DNA from: an uncultured Acidobacteriia bacterium
GTDB lineage: Bacteria; Acidobacteriota; Terriglobia; Bryobacterales; Bryobacteraceae
NCBI GenBank assembly: GCA_903900705.1
Contig: CAIUOG010000038.1
Span: forward strand, 1-52,248
Reading direction: 5' to 3'
DNA length: 52,248 bases
The notes under the pieces were generated by a model. The model ran no database searches and was not told the DNA's origin. It saw only the letters and a program-made list of their open reading frames with translations. Made by a program: the position numbers and the translations under genes. This document shows, one piece after another, positions 16,831-25,354 of this stretch. Position 1 is the stretch's first letter. Every line of letters begins with the position of its first letter.

Positions 16831-18095
16831 GCCTGCGGTCCCACGCTCGCTCGATTCTGAAGGCTGCGCTCGCAGCGGCTGATCCTTCGGCTGCGGTCAT
16901 CGGGGCGCTGCGTGCCCGGCGTGATCTGGATCAATACCGCCGGATCTACGTGGTGGGGGCGGGGAAAGCCGGCGGCACCATGGCCGTTGCCGCGGAAAAG
17001 GTTCTTGGCAAGCGGATTTTCGCGGGTCGGGTCAACGTGAAAGACGGTGACAACGCGAAAACGAAACGGATTGAACTCGGGGCCTGTGGGCATCCGGTTC
17101 CGGACTTTCGCGGAGTCGAAAAAACGAACCCAATTTTGGAGCTTTGCCGGGATGCCGGGCCGGATGATCTGGTGGTTTGTCTGCTCTCCGGCGGGGCTTC
17201 CGCGCTGATGCCCGCACCCGCCGAGGGAATTTCGCTCGCCGAAAAGCAGGAAACCACCCGGCTGCTGCTGGCCTGTGGCGCGACCATCCATGAGCTGAAT
17301 GCGGTCCGCAAGCACATTTCCCGGATCAAGGGCGGGCAGTTGGCGAAATTTGCGGCGCCGGCCCGGGTGCTGAGTCTGATTCTTTCGGATGTGGTGGGGG
17401 ATGATCTGGACGTGATTGGTTCCGGCCCGACCGCGCCGGATGCGTCCACCTTCGGCACGGCTCTCGCTGTTCTGGACCGTTATGACTTACGGGAAAAAGT
17501 TCCGGCGAGCGTGTGTGACCATCTGGAACGTGGAGAAACGGAAACGCCCAAACCCGGCGACCCGTTATTCGGGAGAGTGACGAATCTGATTGTGGGCAGC
17601 AATCAGAAATCGCTGGAAGCGGCCGCCGTGAAGGCGAAGGAACTTGGATACCAGACCTTGATTCTGGCCAGCACTATTGAGGGCGAAACCCGGGATGTCG
17701 CCCGGATGCATGCGGCGATTGCGCGACAGATCCGGTTTTCCGGGCAGCCGATTCCGGCTCCGGCCTGCGTGATTTCGGGTGGAGAAACGACGGTGACGAT
17801 TCGGGGTTCCGGAAAAGGGGGCCGCAACCAGGAGTTTGTCCTGGCCGCGGCGATTGACCTGGCGGGTTTGCCGAAGTCACTGATTCTGAGCGCGGGGACG
17901 GACGGCACCGACGGACCCACGGACGCCGCCGGCGCGATCGCGGACGGTGACACCGTCCGGCGATCTGCCCGCAGCGCCGGAGCGGCCCTTCGGAACAATG
18001 ATTCTTATCCGTATTTTGAAGAGCTGAACGACCTGATCATCACCGGATCCACCGGCACCAACGTGATGGACCTGCATCTGATTCTGGTCGGATAA
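16827..18095 (+). CDS. Glycerate 2-kinase (DUF4147/MOFRL family)
   Basis: A 422-residue enzyme of the GckA/TtuD type. The N-terminal DUF4147 domain shows GAGKAGGTMA near residues 44-53 and LLSGGASALMPAP near 117-129. The C-terminal MOFRL domain shows GGETTVTIRGSGKGGRNQE and ends with GTDGTDGPTDAAGAIAD, the region that names the family. It converts glycerate to 2-phosphoglycerate, feeding lower glycolysis. The start overlaps the aroK stop (ATGA). It converges with the glycosyltransferase gene across 4 bases. Confidence 0.92.
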   Translation: MSLRSHARSILKAALAAADPSAAVIGALRARRDLDQYRRIYVVGAGKAGGTMAVAAEKVLGKRIFAGRVNVKDGDNAKTKRIELGACGHPVPDFRGVEKTNPILELCRDAGPDDLVVCLLSGGASALMPAPAEGISLAEKQETTRLLLACGATIHELNAVRKHISRIKGGQLAKFAAPARVLSLILSDVVGDDLDVIGSGPTAPDASTFGTALAVLDRYDLREKVPASVCDHLERGETETPKPGDPLFGRVTNLIVGSNQKSLEAAAVKAKELGYQTLILASTIEGETRDVARMHAAIARQIRFSGQPIPAPACVISGGETTVTIRGSGKGGRNQEFVLAAAIDLAGLPKSLILSAGTDGTDGPTDAAGAIADGDTVRRSARSAGAALRNNDSYPYFEELNDLIITGSTGTNVMDLHLILVG

Positions 18096-18099
18096 TTCG

Positions 18100-19098
18100 C
18101 TATCGCAGGAACTCTTTCCAGTCCACCATCGCCCCCCGGTTGTGTTTTTCGAGCGCCGCAAAACCACGTCCTGGCGCCCACCGGCTGGAAAGCAGTCTGA
18201 GGCCCACCCGGGCGATATCCCCGGCGTCGTCCACATCCGCTTTCCAGTTGTCCGGGGCCCAGTCAATGGCGCTGGAGACCACGCTGGGAACGCCTTCCGC
18301 CACGCCATCGGCGGTGACGACGTTGAAGCTTTCGGTGTAGCTGGGCTGCAGCAACAGGTGCATGTGACGCACCGTCTGCCGGAATTGAGGCCATGTCTGC
18401 CAGCCGTTTTCGACAAGCCTGACATGTGGAAGACCCTGCATCATCTGGCGCACCGCATCGAGCACGGGTCCCGCGCCCTCGTTTCGGCCGGCGGAAATCC
18501 AGAATTCGAGGTCCGCCCGCCGGGCGTTGGCGATCTCAATGGCGGCGCCCGCGGCAGTCAGCAGATTCTTGAGGGCACGGGTCGCCCCGAAGGCGCCGAT
18601 ACGCAGGGTACCAGCCTTGTAAAGCTCCCGCTTTGGGGCTTTGGCAGGAAGATAGTACAAGTTGGGCAGCGTGAGGCACGGCGACGCATAGGCCGCGCGG
18701 ACCCACCGCGTAAGACGATGGCAGTTGCCGGCAACATGGAAGTTCCAGTTGCAGCGCGAGAGATCCAGACCTTCGCGTACCAGTCGCATCGCGCTGGGGT
18801 CCGCCTGCAGAAAACCGAGATTGGAGTGACAGTTCACGGCGAACTGAGTTTCCGGGAAGTCGGCGCAAAGGCGGGCAAGGTCCGCCGTCTGGATCCAGGG
18901 CGCCGAGATCACCACATGCGAAACGGGGGAGGTGTGCAGCCGGCTCGAAAGATCCGCCGCGTTCACGATCGGCCAGACGTCCGCATGGACACCGGCTGCA
19001 CGAAACGTCTGTGCTGTATTCAGGGCTGTGACACCCAGACCAATGTGGCTCACCGCCCGATTGGCGGCGAAGTTTTTATAGGCAAGTGCGAGTTGCAT
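18100..19098 (-). CDS. Glycosyltransferase, group 1 (GT-B) like
   Basis: A 332-residue protein. An N-terminal half with VSHIGLGVTALNTAQTF and AVNCHSN is followed by a GT4-like second half with LRIGAFGATRALKNLLTAA, then RLVENGWQTWPQF and LLLQPSYTESFNVVTADGVA. That last segment matches the nucleotide-sugar-binding ExFGxxxxE-like region, although the second Glu is replaced. Donor and acceptor are unknown. The ATG at 19098 has GGGG four bases upstream; a TTG at 19107 is in frame but has no ribosome-binding site. No cell-surface gene cluster surrounds it. Confidence 0.8.
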   Translation of the reverse strand: MQLALAYKNFAANRAVSHIGLGVTALNTAQTFRAAGVHADVWPIVNAADLSSRLHTSPVSHVVISAPWIQTADLARLCADFPETQFAVNCHSNLGFLQADPSAMRLVREGLDLSRCNWNFHVAGNCHRLTRWVRAAYASPCLTLPNLYYLPAKAPKRELYKAGTLRIGAFGATRALKNLLTAAGAAIEIANARRADLEFWISAGRNEGAGPVLDAVRQMMQGLPHVRLVENGWQTWPQFRQTVRHMHLLLQPSYTESFNVVTADGVAEGVPSVVSSAIDWAPDNWKADVDDAGDIARVGLRLLSSRWAPGRGFAALEKHNRGAMVDWKEFLR

Positions 19099-19194
19099 CT
19101 GCCCCAAAGTTAGGCAGCGACCGCTCGCGCCGCAGGACGCGGACCCGGCTACATTATTGAAAACAAGACGAAAATATTCCCGGCCCGCCTGTGA

Positions 19195-19569
19195 TCACTC
19201 TTTCACTTCGTACGGAAAGACCTTGGTTGCGGATTTGTCACCCTTCTTCGCCCGCACCGTCACGTTCCATTTACCCACCATGAAGAAGTTCGGCGCACCT
19301 TCATAGACGCCGGGTTTCGTCATTTTGGCGGGCGTTTTGAATTCGCCATGGTCCATTTCCACCATGGTGAGAACAATCTCCACTTCCGCATCCGTGACGG
19401 GTTTGTTTTTCTCGTCCTGAATGCTCACGCTCACGTTGGACGGGAAGTTCGCCTTCACATTGCCCACGGGTACCATGGCAATCTTCCACTGCGCCGGTTC
19501 CGCCGCTACCGCGGAAGTTCCGGGAATCATCATCATTACAGCGACGACAAGGCCTGCAAAGGTTCTCAT
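19195..19569 (-). CDS. Small exported YtkA/FixH-like beta-sandwich protein
   Basis: A 124-residue protein with a signal peptide (residues 1-23, ending TSAVAA) and a single immunoglobulin-like domain. The segments VSVSIQDEKNKPVTDAEVE, VEMDHGEFKTPAKMTKPGVY and FFMVGKWNVTVRAKKGD are typical of YtkA-like/FixH proteins, several of which are linked with copper or cytochrome oxidase assembly. No oxidase gene is nearby, so the role is open. A perfect TATAAT lies 7 bases upstream of the ATG, suggesting a leaderless transcript. A long alternative frame further upstream overlaps the glucokinase and is not credible. Confidence 0.82.
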   Translation of the reverse strand: MRTFAGLVVAVMMMIPGTSAVAAEPAQWKIAMVPVGNVKANFPSNVSVSIQDEKNKPVTDAEVEIVLTMVEMDHGEFKTPAKMTKPGVYEGAPNFFMVGKWNVTVRAKKGDKSATKVFPYEVKE

Positions 19570-19576
19570 TCCGGGT

Positions 19577-19582
19577 ATTATA
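19577..19582 (-). promoter_or_regulatory. Consensus -10 element TATAAT, 7 bases before the YtkA-like gene
   Basis: A perfect TATAAT on the minus strand ends 7 bases before the ATG at 19569. Transcription would begin on or one base before the start codon. A GGAGG upstream of the -10 is too far away to serve as ribosome-binding site. No clear -35 was found. Confidence 0.5.
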
Positions 19583-19606
19583 GAGCCTCCGCGGGACCGT
19601 TGTGTG

Positions 19607-19632
19607 TCGAACACGGCGCGGGTGTGGTTCGA
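19607..19632. promoter_or_regulatory. Inverted repeat TCGAAC-N14-GTTCGA upstream of the glucokinase
   Basis: Two perfect six-base arms lie in the 99-base divergent gap. They are directly followed by TAGTATAGT, a plausible -10 for the plus-strand glucokinase gene at about 19633-19641. The position fits an operator for a dimeric regulator, which is not encoded nearby. Confidence 0.35.
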
Positions 19633-19668
19633 TAGTATAGTTCCCGTTGAGGGAAGGGGAAGGAATCT

Positions 19669-20580
19669 ATGGAATACAGCATTGGTCTGGATCTGGGTGG
19701 CACGAATCTTCGGGCCGCGGCCGTCGACCGCAACGGCAAAATGCTCGACAAAGTACAGGGAAGGACCCAGTACTCGGAGGGCCGCGAGGCGATTATCCAC
19801 GACATGGTGGATGCGATCCGCGTGATGCGCGACCGCTTCGGCAAAGAAAACCTGGCGGGGATCGGCATCGGCGTTCCCGGCTTTATCTCGCTGCAGGACG
19901 GAGTCATCAAGAACTGCAACAACATTTCTTCCCTGGAGAACTTCCCGATCCGCGACGAGATCGGGCGGAGACTCGAAACGACCGTCATTCTGGAAAACGA
20001 CGCGAACGCCGCGGCGCTGGGCGAGAAGTGGATCGGGGCGGGGCGTGACGTCAATGATCTGGTGATGTTGACGCTGGGCACAGGCGTGGGCGGGGCGATC
20101 ATCTCCGGCGGGAAGGTGCTGCGGGGAGTGAACGGTATGGCGGGCGAACTGGGGCACATTACAATTGTTCCGAACGGGAATCCCTGCGGTTGCGGCAATC
20201 GCGGTTGTGTGGAAAAGCACGCTTCCGCAACGGCTATCATCGCGATGGCCAAACTGCTGGGTCTGGGCGACAACATGACGGCCAAAGCCGTTTATGATCT
20301 TGCCATTAACGGCAACCCGAAAGCGCAGATGATCTTCACCTCGATGGGTGAATCTCTCGGTATCGTGCTGGCCATGCTCATCAATGCGTTTAACTTCCCG
20401 CTCTATCTGGTTGCGGGTGGTGTGATAGGGGGCTGGGATCTGTTTGCTCCCGCCATGCTCGAAGAAACCAGTCGCCGGTCGTTTACCTATCGCCTGACTC
20501 AAACGCGCGTGGAACGGGCGCAACTGGGCAATGAAGCGGGTCTTTACGGCGCGGCGTACCTACCCTGGAGCGAGATCTAA
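19669..20580 (+). CDS. ROK family glucokinase
   Basis: A 303-residue sugar kinase that phosphorylates glucose (or a related sugar) with ATP. The phosphate motif GLDLGGTNLRAA is at residues 6-17. The catalytic ENDANAAALGE stretch follows near 108-118, and the zinc-binding CGCGNRGCVEKHAS motif near 177-190. It lacks the N-terminal helix-turn-helix of ROK repressors, so it is an enzyme rather than a regulator. An AAGGA Shine-Dalgarno precedes the ATG. It is followed after 5 bases by a xylulokinase, suggesting a sugar-kinase operon. Confidence 0.92.
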   Translation: MEYSIGLDLGGTNLRAAAVDRNGKMLDKVQGRTQYSEGREAIIHDMVDAIRVMRDRFGKENLAGIGIGVPGFISLQDGVIKNCNNISSLENFPIRDEIGRRLETTVILENDANAAALGEKWIGAGRDVNDLVMLTLGTGVGGAIISGGKVLRGVNGMAGELGHITIVPNGNPCGCGNRGCVEKHASATAIIAMAKLLGLGDNMTAKAVYDLAINGNPKAQMIFTSMGESLGIVLAMLINAFNFPLYLVAGGVIGGWDLFAPAMLEETSRRSFTYRLTQTRVERAQLGNEAGLYGAAYLPWSEI

Positions 20581-20585
20581 AGTTC

Positions 20586-22064
20586 ATGTGGCTCGGCATT
20601 GATATTGGAACGGGCGGCAGCCGCGCGCTGCTGGTGAACAGCGTCGGCGAAGTGGTGGCAGCCCATACGGTTGCGCATGAAGACATCCTGATGCATGCCC
20701 CGCTGTGGGCGGAACAGCGTCCGGAGAACTGGTGGGATGCCGCGGTAGAGGCGATTCGCGGGGTACTGGGCAAGTCAGGCGTGTCCGGCGCGGAGGTTCG
20801 GGGGATCGGTCTCTCCGGGCAGATGCACGGCCTGGTCATACTCGACGCCGAAAATCAGGTCATCCGGCCATCGCTGATCTGGTGCGACCAGCGAAGCCAG
20901 GCGCAGGTCGACTGGGTGAACCAGAAGGTCGGCCGCGCACGCGTGCTCGAATGCATCGCCAATCCGGTATTGACCGGGTTCACGCTGCCAAAACTTCTCT
21001 GGGTAAGGGATCACGAACCCGCGCTCTATGCGCGGGTTCGGAAGGTTCTGCTGCCGAAGGACTACGTGCGCTTCCGCCTCACCGGCGAGTTTGCCACTGA
21101 GGTTTCCGATGCTTCCGGCACGGCGTTGTTTGACGTGGTGAACCGGCGCTGGTCATACGATCTCGCCGACGCCGTGGGCGTTGACCGGGCATTCCTTCCG
21201 CCCTGTTTTGAATCGAGCGAAATCAGCGGCGCCATTACGGCGGAAGTGGCGGCGCTCACCGGGTTGCGCGCCGGCACTCCTGTTGTCGGCGGCGGCGGGG
21301 ATCAGGCCGCGAGCGCCGTCGGGAATGGCATTGTCGCGCCGGGTATTGTTTCCTGCACTTTGGGGACCTCCGGCGTGGTGTTCGCGCACATGGAAGAAGT
21401 GGCCTATGATCCCGAGGGGCGGGTGCATACCTTTTGCCATGCCGTGAAAGGGAAATGGCATGTGATGGGTGTCACACAGGGCGCGGGACTTAGCCTGCAG
21501 TGGTTCCGCAATCAACTGGCGCCTGGCGCGGAGTACGACGCCCTGATGGCTGAGGCGGCACTGGCTCCGGCGGGGTCGCAGGGGCTGTACTGGCTGCCCT
21601 ACCTGATGGGTGAGCGCACGCCACACCTCGATGCACTTGCGCGGGGAGGCTGGATCGGACTGACGGCAAAACACCGTCGCGCGGACCTGATCCGCTCGCT
21701 GATTGAAGGCGTTTCCTACAGTCAGAAAGATTGCCTCGACATTGTGGAAAGCCTGGGTGTCGGGGTAGCATCCGTGAGAGCCTCCGGCGGCGGGGCGAAA
21801 AGCCCGTTCTGGCGGCAGGTGCTGGCCGATGTTTTCGCGAAACCGGTGGTAACTCTGGCCTCGCAGGAAGGCTCCGCGCTGGGCGCTGCGTTGCTGGCGA
21901 TGGTGGGGACCGGAGAGTATTCCGGTGTTCCGGAGGTTTGCGCGGCAGTGATCCGCGAAGAGGCCCGAGTGGAATCCGGAGCCGATGTGGCGGCTTATGA
22001 ACGAGGGCACAAAGTCTACCAGGCTTTGTATCCGGCTCTGAAACCGCTGTACGGTGCTATGTAG
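20586..22064 (+). CDS. xylB: Xylulokinase (FGGY family)
   Basis: A 492-residue FGGY carbohydrate kinase. The N-terminal phosphate loop is GIDIGTGGSRALLV at residues 4-17. LSGQMHGLVILD near 77-88 is the xylulokinase-specific substrate region, and IWCDQRSQAQ follows. The C-terminal ATP site has ASGGGAKSPFWRQ near 398-410. It phosphorylates D-xylulose to xylulose 5-phosphate for the pentose phosphate pathway. No xylose isomerase or sugar transporter is next to it. The upstream neighbour is the ROK kinase. Confidence 0.92.
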   Translation: MWLGIDIGTGGSRALLVNSVGEVVAAHTVAHEDILMHAPLWAEQRPENWWDAAVEAIRGVLGKSGVSGAEVRGIGLSGQMHGLVILDAENQVIRPSLIWCDQRSQAQVDWVNQKVGRARVLECIANPVLTGFTLPKLLWVRDHEPALYARVRKVLLPKDYVRFRLTGEFATEVSDASGTALFDVVNRRWSYDLADAVGVDRAFLPPCFESSEISGAITAEVAALTGLRAGTPVVGGGGDQAASAVGNGIVAPGIVSCTLGTSGVVFAHMEEVAYDPEGRVHTFCHAVKGKWHVMGVTQGAGLSLQWFRNQLAPGAEYDALMAEAALAPAGSQGLYWLPYLMGERTPHLDALARGGWIGLTAKHRRADLIRSLIEGVSYSQKDCLDIVESLGVGVASVRASGGGAKSPFWRQVLADVFAKPVVTLASQEGSALGAALLAMVGTGEYSGVPEVCAAVIREEARVESGADVAAYERGHKVYQALYPALKPLYGAM

Positions 22065-22100
22065 TCCGTCAGGGTTGCGATCCGTTCGGACGGTTGAGAT

Positions 22101-22106
22101 TACAAT
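22101..22106 (+). promoter_or_regulatory. -10-like element TACAAT before the dipeptidase/ergothioneine operon
   Basis: TACAAT ends 6 bases before the ATG at 22113, in the 48-base gap after xylB. No Shine-Dalgarno is visible, so the transcript of the dipeptidase and the following Egt genes may be leaderless. A good -35 was not found. Confidence 0.4.
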
Positions 22107-22112
22107 AGGCCC

Positions 22113-23252
22113 ATGCGTTCCGGCGTCCTTCCGCTTCTCATTTTCTTTGCCATTGTTCAGAAGCAGGCCCCGGCGCAGAACCCCCGCCCCATTACGGATG
22201 CCATGGTGCGGGAGGTCCACAAATCCGCCATCCTGATCGACACGCACAACGATGTGACCAGCCGTACGGTCGATGGTTTCGATATCGGCAAGGCGGGTTC
22301 GGACAGCCATACAGACATCAAACGGCTGCGCGAGGGCGGCGTCGGGGCCGTTTTCTTCGCGGCGTACGTATCGTCGGACTACGCCAAAAGCAAAACCTCC
22401 GCGCACCGCGCACTGCAGATGATTGATACGGTGCGGACAGATATAGTGGCGCGTTATCCCAATGTCTTCACGTTCGCCACCAATGCGGCGGAGATCGAAG
22501 CCGCGCATCGCCAGGGAAAAATCGCGGCTCTGATCGGCATTGAGGGTGGCCACGCCATTGAAGACGATCCGCGGCTTCTGCGCGATTTTTACGCTCTGGG
22601 TGTGCGATATATGACGCTGACCCACACCAACACCAACAGTTGGGCGGATTCTTCCGGCGACGGGGCGGACCGCTCCGTGAAGCATCACAACGGGCTGACG
22701 CCGCTGGGCCGGCAGATTGTGGAAGAGATGAATCGGCTCGGCATGATGGTCGATATCTCGCATGTCGCGGATAAGACGTTTTATGACGTGATCGATGCGT
22801 CGAAAGCGCCCGTTATCGCATCCCATTCCTCGTGCAGGGCACTGTCAAATGTGCCGCGGAATATGACGGATGCCATGATTACGGCCCTTGCGAAGAAAGG
22901 CGGTGTGGTGCACATCAATTTCAACTGCGAATTCCTGTCCCAGAAAACCGCCGACGCGCAGCGAGCCCGTCCGCTGAAAGAGCGCGAGAAGAATATTCTG
23001 CCGGCAACCCTGGCGGACGTGGTGGCGCACATCGATCATGTGGTGAAACTGGTGGGGGTGAACGCGGTGGGAATCGGGAGCGATTTCGACGGTGTGCATT
23101 GCACGCCCGCTGGCCTTGATGATGTGTCGAAGTTCCCGAATCTGACCCGCGCTTTGCTTGAACGCGGCTATTCGCCGGACGACATCCGGAAGATGTATGG
23201 CGGCAACACCCTGCGGGTGATGCGCGCCGTGGAACGTGCGAGTGCCAACTAG
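22113..23252 (+). CDS. Exported membrane (renal-type) dipeptidase, peptidase M19
   Basis: A 379-residue zinc dipeptidase with an N-terminal hydrophobic signal (SGVLPLLIFFAIVQ). Metal-site motifs are present: IDTHNDV near residues 43-49, IGIEGGHAIEDD near 145-156, VDISHVADKT, SHSSCRAL and GIGSDFDGV near 320-328. Family members cleave dipeptides, and mammalian renal dipeptidase is known to cleave cysteinylglycine-type substrates. The gene overlaps egtB by 17 bases, so it is likely the first gene of the ergothioneine/importer operon. A role in supplying cysteine is inference. Confidence 0.92.
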   Translation: MRSGVLPLLIFFAIVQKQAPAQNPRPITDAMVREVHKSAILIDTHNDVTSRTVDGFDIGKAGSDSHTDIKRLREGGVGAVFFAAYVSSDYAKSKTSAHRALQMIDTVRTDIVARYPNVFTFATNAAEIEAAHRQGKIAALIGIEGGHAIEDDPRLLRDFYALGVRYMTLTHTNTNSWADSSGDGADRSVKHHNGLTPLGRQIVEEMNRLGMMVDISHVADKTFYDVIDASKAPVIASHSSCRALSNVPRNMTDAMITALAKKGGVVHINFNCEFLSQKTADAQRARPLKEREKNILPATLADVVAHIDHVVKLVGVNAVGIGSDFDGVHCTPAGLDDVSKFPNLTRALLERGYSPDDIRKMYGGNTLRVMRAVERASAN

Positions 23253-24369
23253 CTCGCTGCGCGCCGAGTTGTTTGCCGCGCGGGAGCAGACCGATCTGCT
23301 CTTTCGAATGATTGCTCCGGCCGCTCTGTACGGGCGCCCTGTGGCGGAACGTCATCGGATCGTTTTTTATCTGGGGCACCTTGAGGCCTTTGACTGGAAT
23401 CTGCTGGCCCGGCGGTCACTGGGAGAAAGCAGCTTTCACGAGACTTTTGACCGGCTGTTCGAGAGAGGCATTGATCCCCCGCCGGGCGAGGAGCCCGTGG
23501 ATGCCGCGTCAGACTGGCCCACGCGGGAAGAGATCGCGGATTACAACCTCCGCACCAGACACTGGATCGACAAGCATCTGGAAGAGTGTGATCCCTGGGT
23601 TCTGCGGATGGCGATTGAGCACCGCCTGATGCACGCCGAGACGCTGGCCTATGTGCTGCACCATCTGCCGTATGCGGAGAAATCAGGGCCCGCGCCGGTC
23701 TTCGCGCCGTCTGAAGCGCCTGCGAATCCGCTGGAACCGGTTTCGGCGGGCAGCGCGCGGCTGGGCCAGACATCGGGCGAGTTTGGCTGGGATAACGAGT
23801 TTGCGGCTCATTCGAAAGCCGTTCCGGAATTCGCCATCACGCGGTATAAAATCACCAACGCCGAGTATCTGGAATTTGTGAAAGAGGGCGGGGAAGCGCC
23901 CCTTTTCTGGCGGCGCGAGGGCGAGCAGTGGTTCTGGAACGGGATGTTCGGCAGCGTGCCTTTACCGCTCGATTGGCCGGTCTGGACAACCTGGAATCAG
24001 GCGTCCGCGTTCGCCCGCTGGCGCGGTTTGCGGTTGCCCTCGGAAGCGCAGTGGCACCGCGCAGCGGAGGCGCGGGGCCCCGGAAATTATGGCTTTCGGC
24101 ATTGGGATCCGGTCCGTGTGCAGGCGTTTGAGTTCACCGGGAATGGCTGGGAATGGACGCGCGATGTCTTCGCGCCGTTTGAGGGATTTGCGGCACACGG
24201 CAGTTATCCCGGTTATTCGGCCGATTTTTTCGACGGCAGTCACTATGTGATGAAAGGCGCATCTCCCCGAACCGCGCCGCTGCTGGCGCGCACCAGTTTC
24301 AGAAACTGGTTTCGACCGGAATACCCCTATATGTATGCGGGATTCCACCTTGTCGAGGAACGAGCATGA
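23236..24369 (+). CDS. egtB: Ergothioneine biosynthesis sulfoxide synthase EgtB-like (DinB + FGE-sulfatase domains)
   Basis: A 377-residue nonheme iron enzyme. The N-terminal DinB-like domain carries the iron ligands: H48 in GHLEAFDWN, and the HX3HXE motif at 129-135 (HRLMHAE). The C-terminal formylglycine-generating-enzyme fold contains ITRYKITNAEYLEF, RLPSEAQWHRAA, GNGWEWTRDVFAPF and RNWFRPEYPYMYAGF. EgtB couples hercynine with a thiol donor (gamma-glutamylcysteine or cysteine, by subtype) using oxygen. The GTG at 23236 overlaps the dipeptidase; a GTG at 23242 is also possible. egtD follows after 7 bases. No egtA, egtC or egtE is present, which favours a cysteine-using subtype and an unlinked C-S lyase. 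Confidence 0.88.
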   Translation: MRVPTSSLRAELFAAREQTDLLFRMIAPAALYGRPVAERHRIVFYLGHLEAFDWNLLARRSLGESSFHETFDRLFERGIDPPPGEEPVDAASDWPTREEIADYNLRTRHWIDKHLEECDPWVLRMAIEHRLMHAETLAYVLHHLPYAEKSGPAPVFAPSEAPANPLEPVSAGSARLGQTSGEFGWDNEFAAHSKAVPEFAITRYKITNAEYLEFVKEGGEAPLFWRREGEQWFWNGMFGSVPLPLDWPVWTTWNQASAFARWRGLRLPSEAQWHRAAEARGPGNYGFRHWDPVRVQAFEFTGNGWEWTRDVFAPFEGFAAHGSYPGYSADFFDGSHYVMKGASPRTAPLLARTSFRNWFRPEYPYMYAGFHLVEERA

Positions 24370-24376
24370 GTCCGCT

Positions 24377-25354
24377 ATGATCGCAAGCATCCCCTTACAG
24401 CCCCCCGTACAGACCGCAGCCGGTACGTTCGCCGCCGATGTCCTCGAAGGTCTCACGCGGCCAGGCCAGAAAACCCTGCCGTCGTCGTGGCTTTACGATG
24501 ACGTGGGATCCGCGCTTTTCGAGGTGATTACGCTCCTTCCGGAGTACGGCCTCACCAGAGCTGACGCCGCGTTGTTGCGCGGCGCGGCGGGCGCGGTGGC
24601 GGAGATGGCGGGGCAACCAGCGCGAATTGTGGAATTCGGCAGCGGCAGCGGCTCGAAAACGCGCTGCATTCTCGAAGCCGCGCTGGCCTCGCGCCCGGTT
24701 GAGTATGCGCCGATTGATATCTCGCGGGCGGCTCTCGAAAACTGTGCCTCCAATCTGCGCGGCCTGCCCGGTCTGACGGTGCGCCCGGTCGAAGCCTGCT
24801 ATCTCTCTGGCCTGGCCGAGACGCTGGCGGGGCGCGGGACGGACGATCGAACCCTGCTGCTTTTCCTCGGCAGCACGATCGGCAACTTCAGCCCCGACCA
24901 AGCGGCCACGTTCCTTCGCTCGGCCCGCCAACAGATGCGGCCCGGTGACTCGTTGCTTCTGGGCGCTGACCTGGTGAAGCCCCGCGAGCAACTACTCGCC
25001 GCATATGACGACCCGCTCGGTGTCACCGCGGCGTTCAATCTCAACCTGCTGGCGCGCATCAATCGCGAGTTGGGCGGCGAGTTTCAACCGGGGCGATTCG
25101 CCCATGAGGCCCGGTTTGACCAGCAACATTCGCGGATTGAAATGCACCTGCGCGCCCGGGTGGCCCAGAAGGTCTGGATTGAGGGACTGCATCGCATTGT
25201 TTCTTTCGAGGCGGGTGAGACCATCTGGACGGAGTCGTCCTACAAGTTCCTGACATCCGACATTGCGGAGATCGGCGCCGAAGCAGGCTGGACCATTGCG
25301 CAACAATGGGTGGACCATGAGTGGGGCTTTGCGGAGACGCTGTTTTCCGCATGA
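24377..25354 (+). CDS. egtD: L-histidine N-alpha-methyltransferase EgtD
   Basis: A 325-residue SAM-dependent methyltransferase that trimethylates histidine to hercynine, the first step of ergothioneine synthesis. Diagnostic features are the opening LYDDVGSALFEVITLLPEYG near residues 39-58, the SAM motif VEFGSGSGSKTR at 85-96, PIDISRAAL, and LFLGSTIGNFSP near 156-167. The second aromatic of the usual PEYY motif is replaced by Gly. The start is the ATG at 24377; a longer frame would begin inside egtB. Its stop overlaps the start of the ABC ATPase gene (ATGA), coupling synthesis and transport genes. Confidence 0.92.
   Translation: MIASIPLQPPVQTAAGTFAADVLEGLTRPGQKTLPSSWLYDDVGSALFEVITLLPEYGLTRADAALLRGAAGAVAEMAGQPARIVEFGSGSGSKTRCILEAALASRPVEYAPIDISRAALENCASNLRGLPGLTVRPVEACYLSGLAETLAGRGTDDRTLLLFLGSTIGNFSPDQAATFLRSARQQMRPGDSLLLGADLVKPREQLLAAYDDPLGVTAAFNLNLLARINRELGGEFQPGRFAHEARFDQQHSRIEMHLRARVAQKVWIEGLHRIVSFEAGETIWTESSYKFLTSDIAEIGAEAGWTIAQQWVDHEWGFAETLFSA

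Noticed and set aside
19570-20523. A 5' extension of the YtkA-like gene to give 442 residues
   Set aside because: The added part is antisense to the glucokinase and the signal peptide begins only at the ATG at 19569.
21153-22826. A 557-residue minus-strand frame across xylB and the dipeptidase
   Set aside because: It spans two well-supported plus-strand genes and has no domain.
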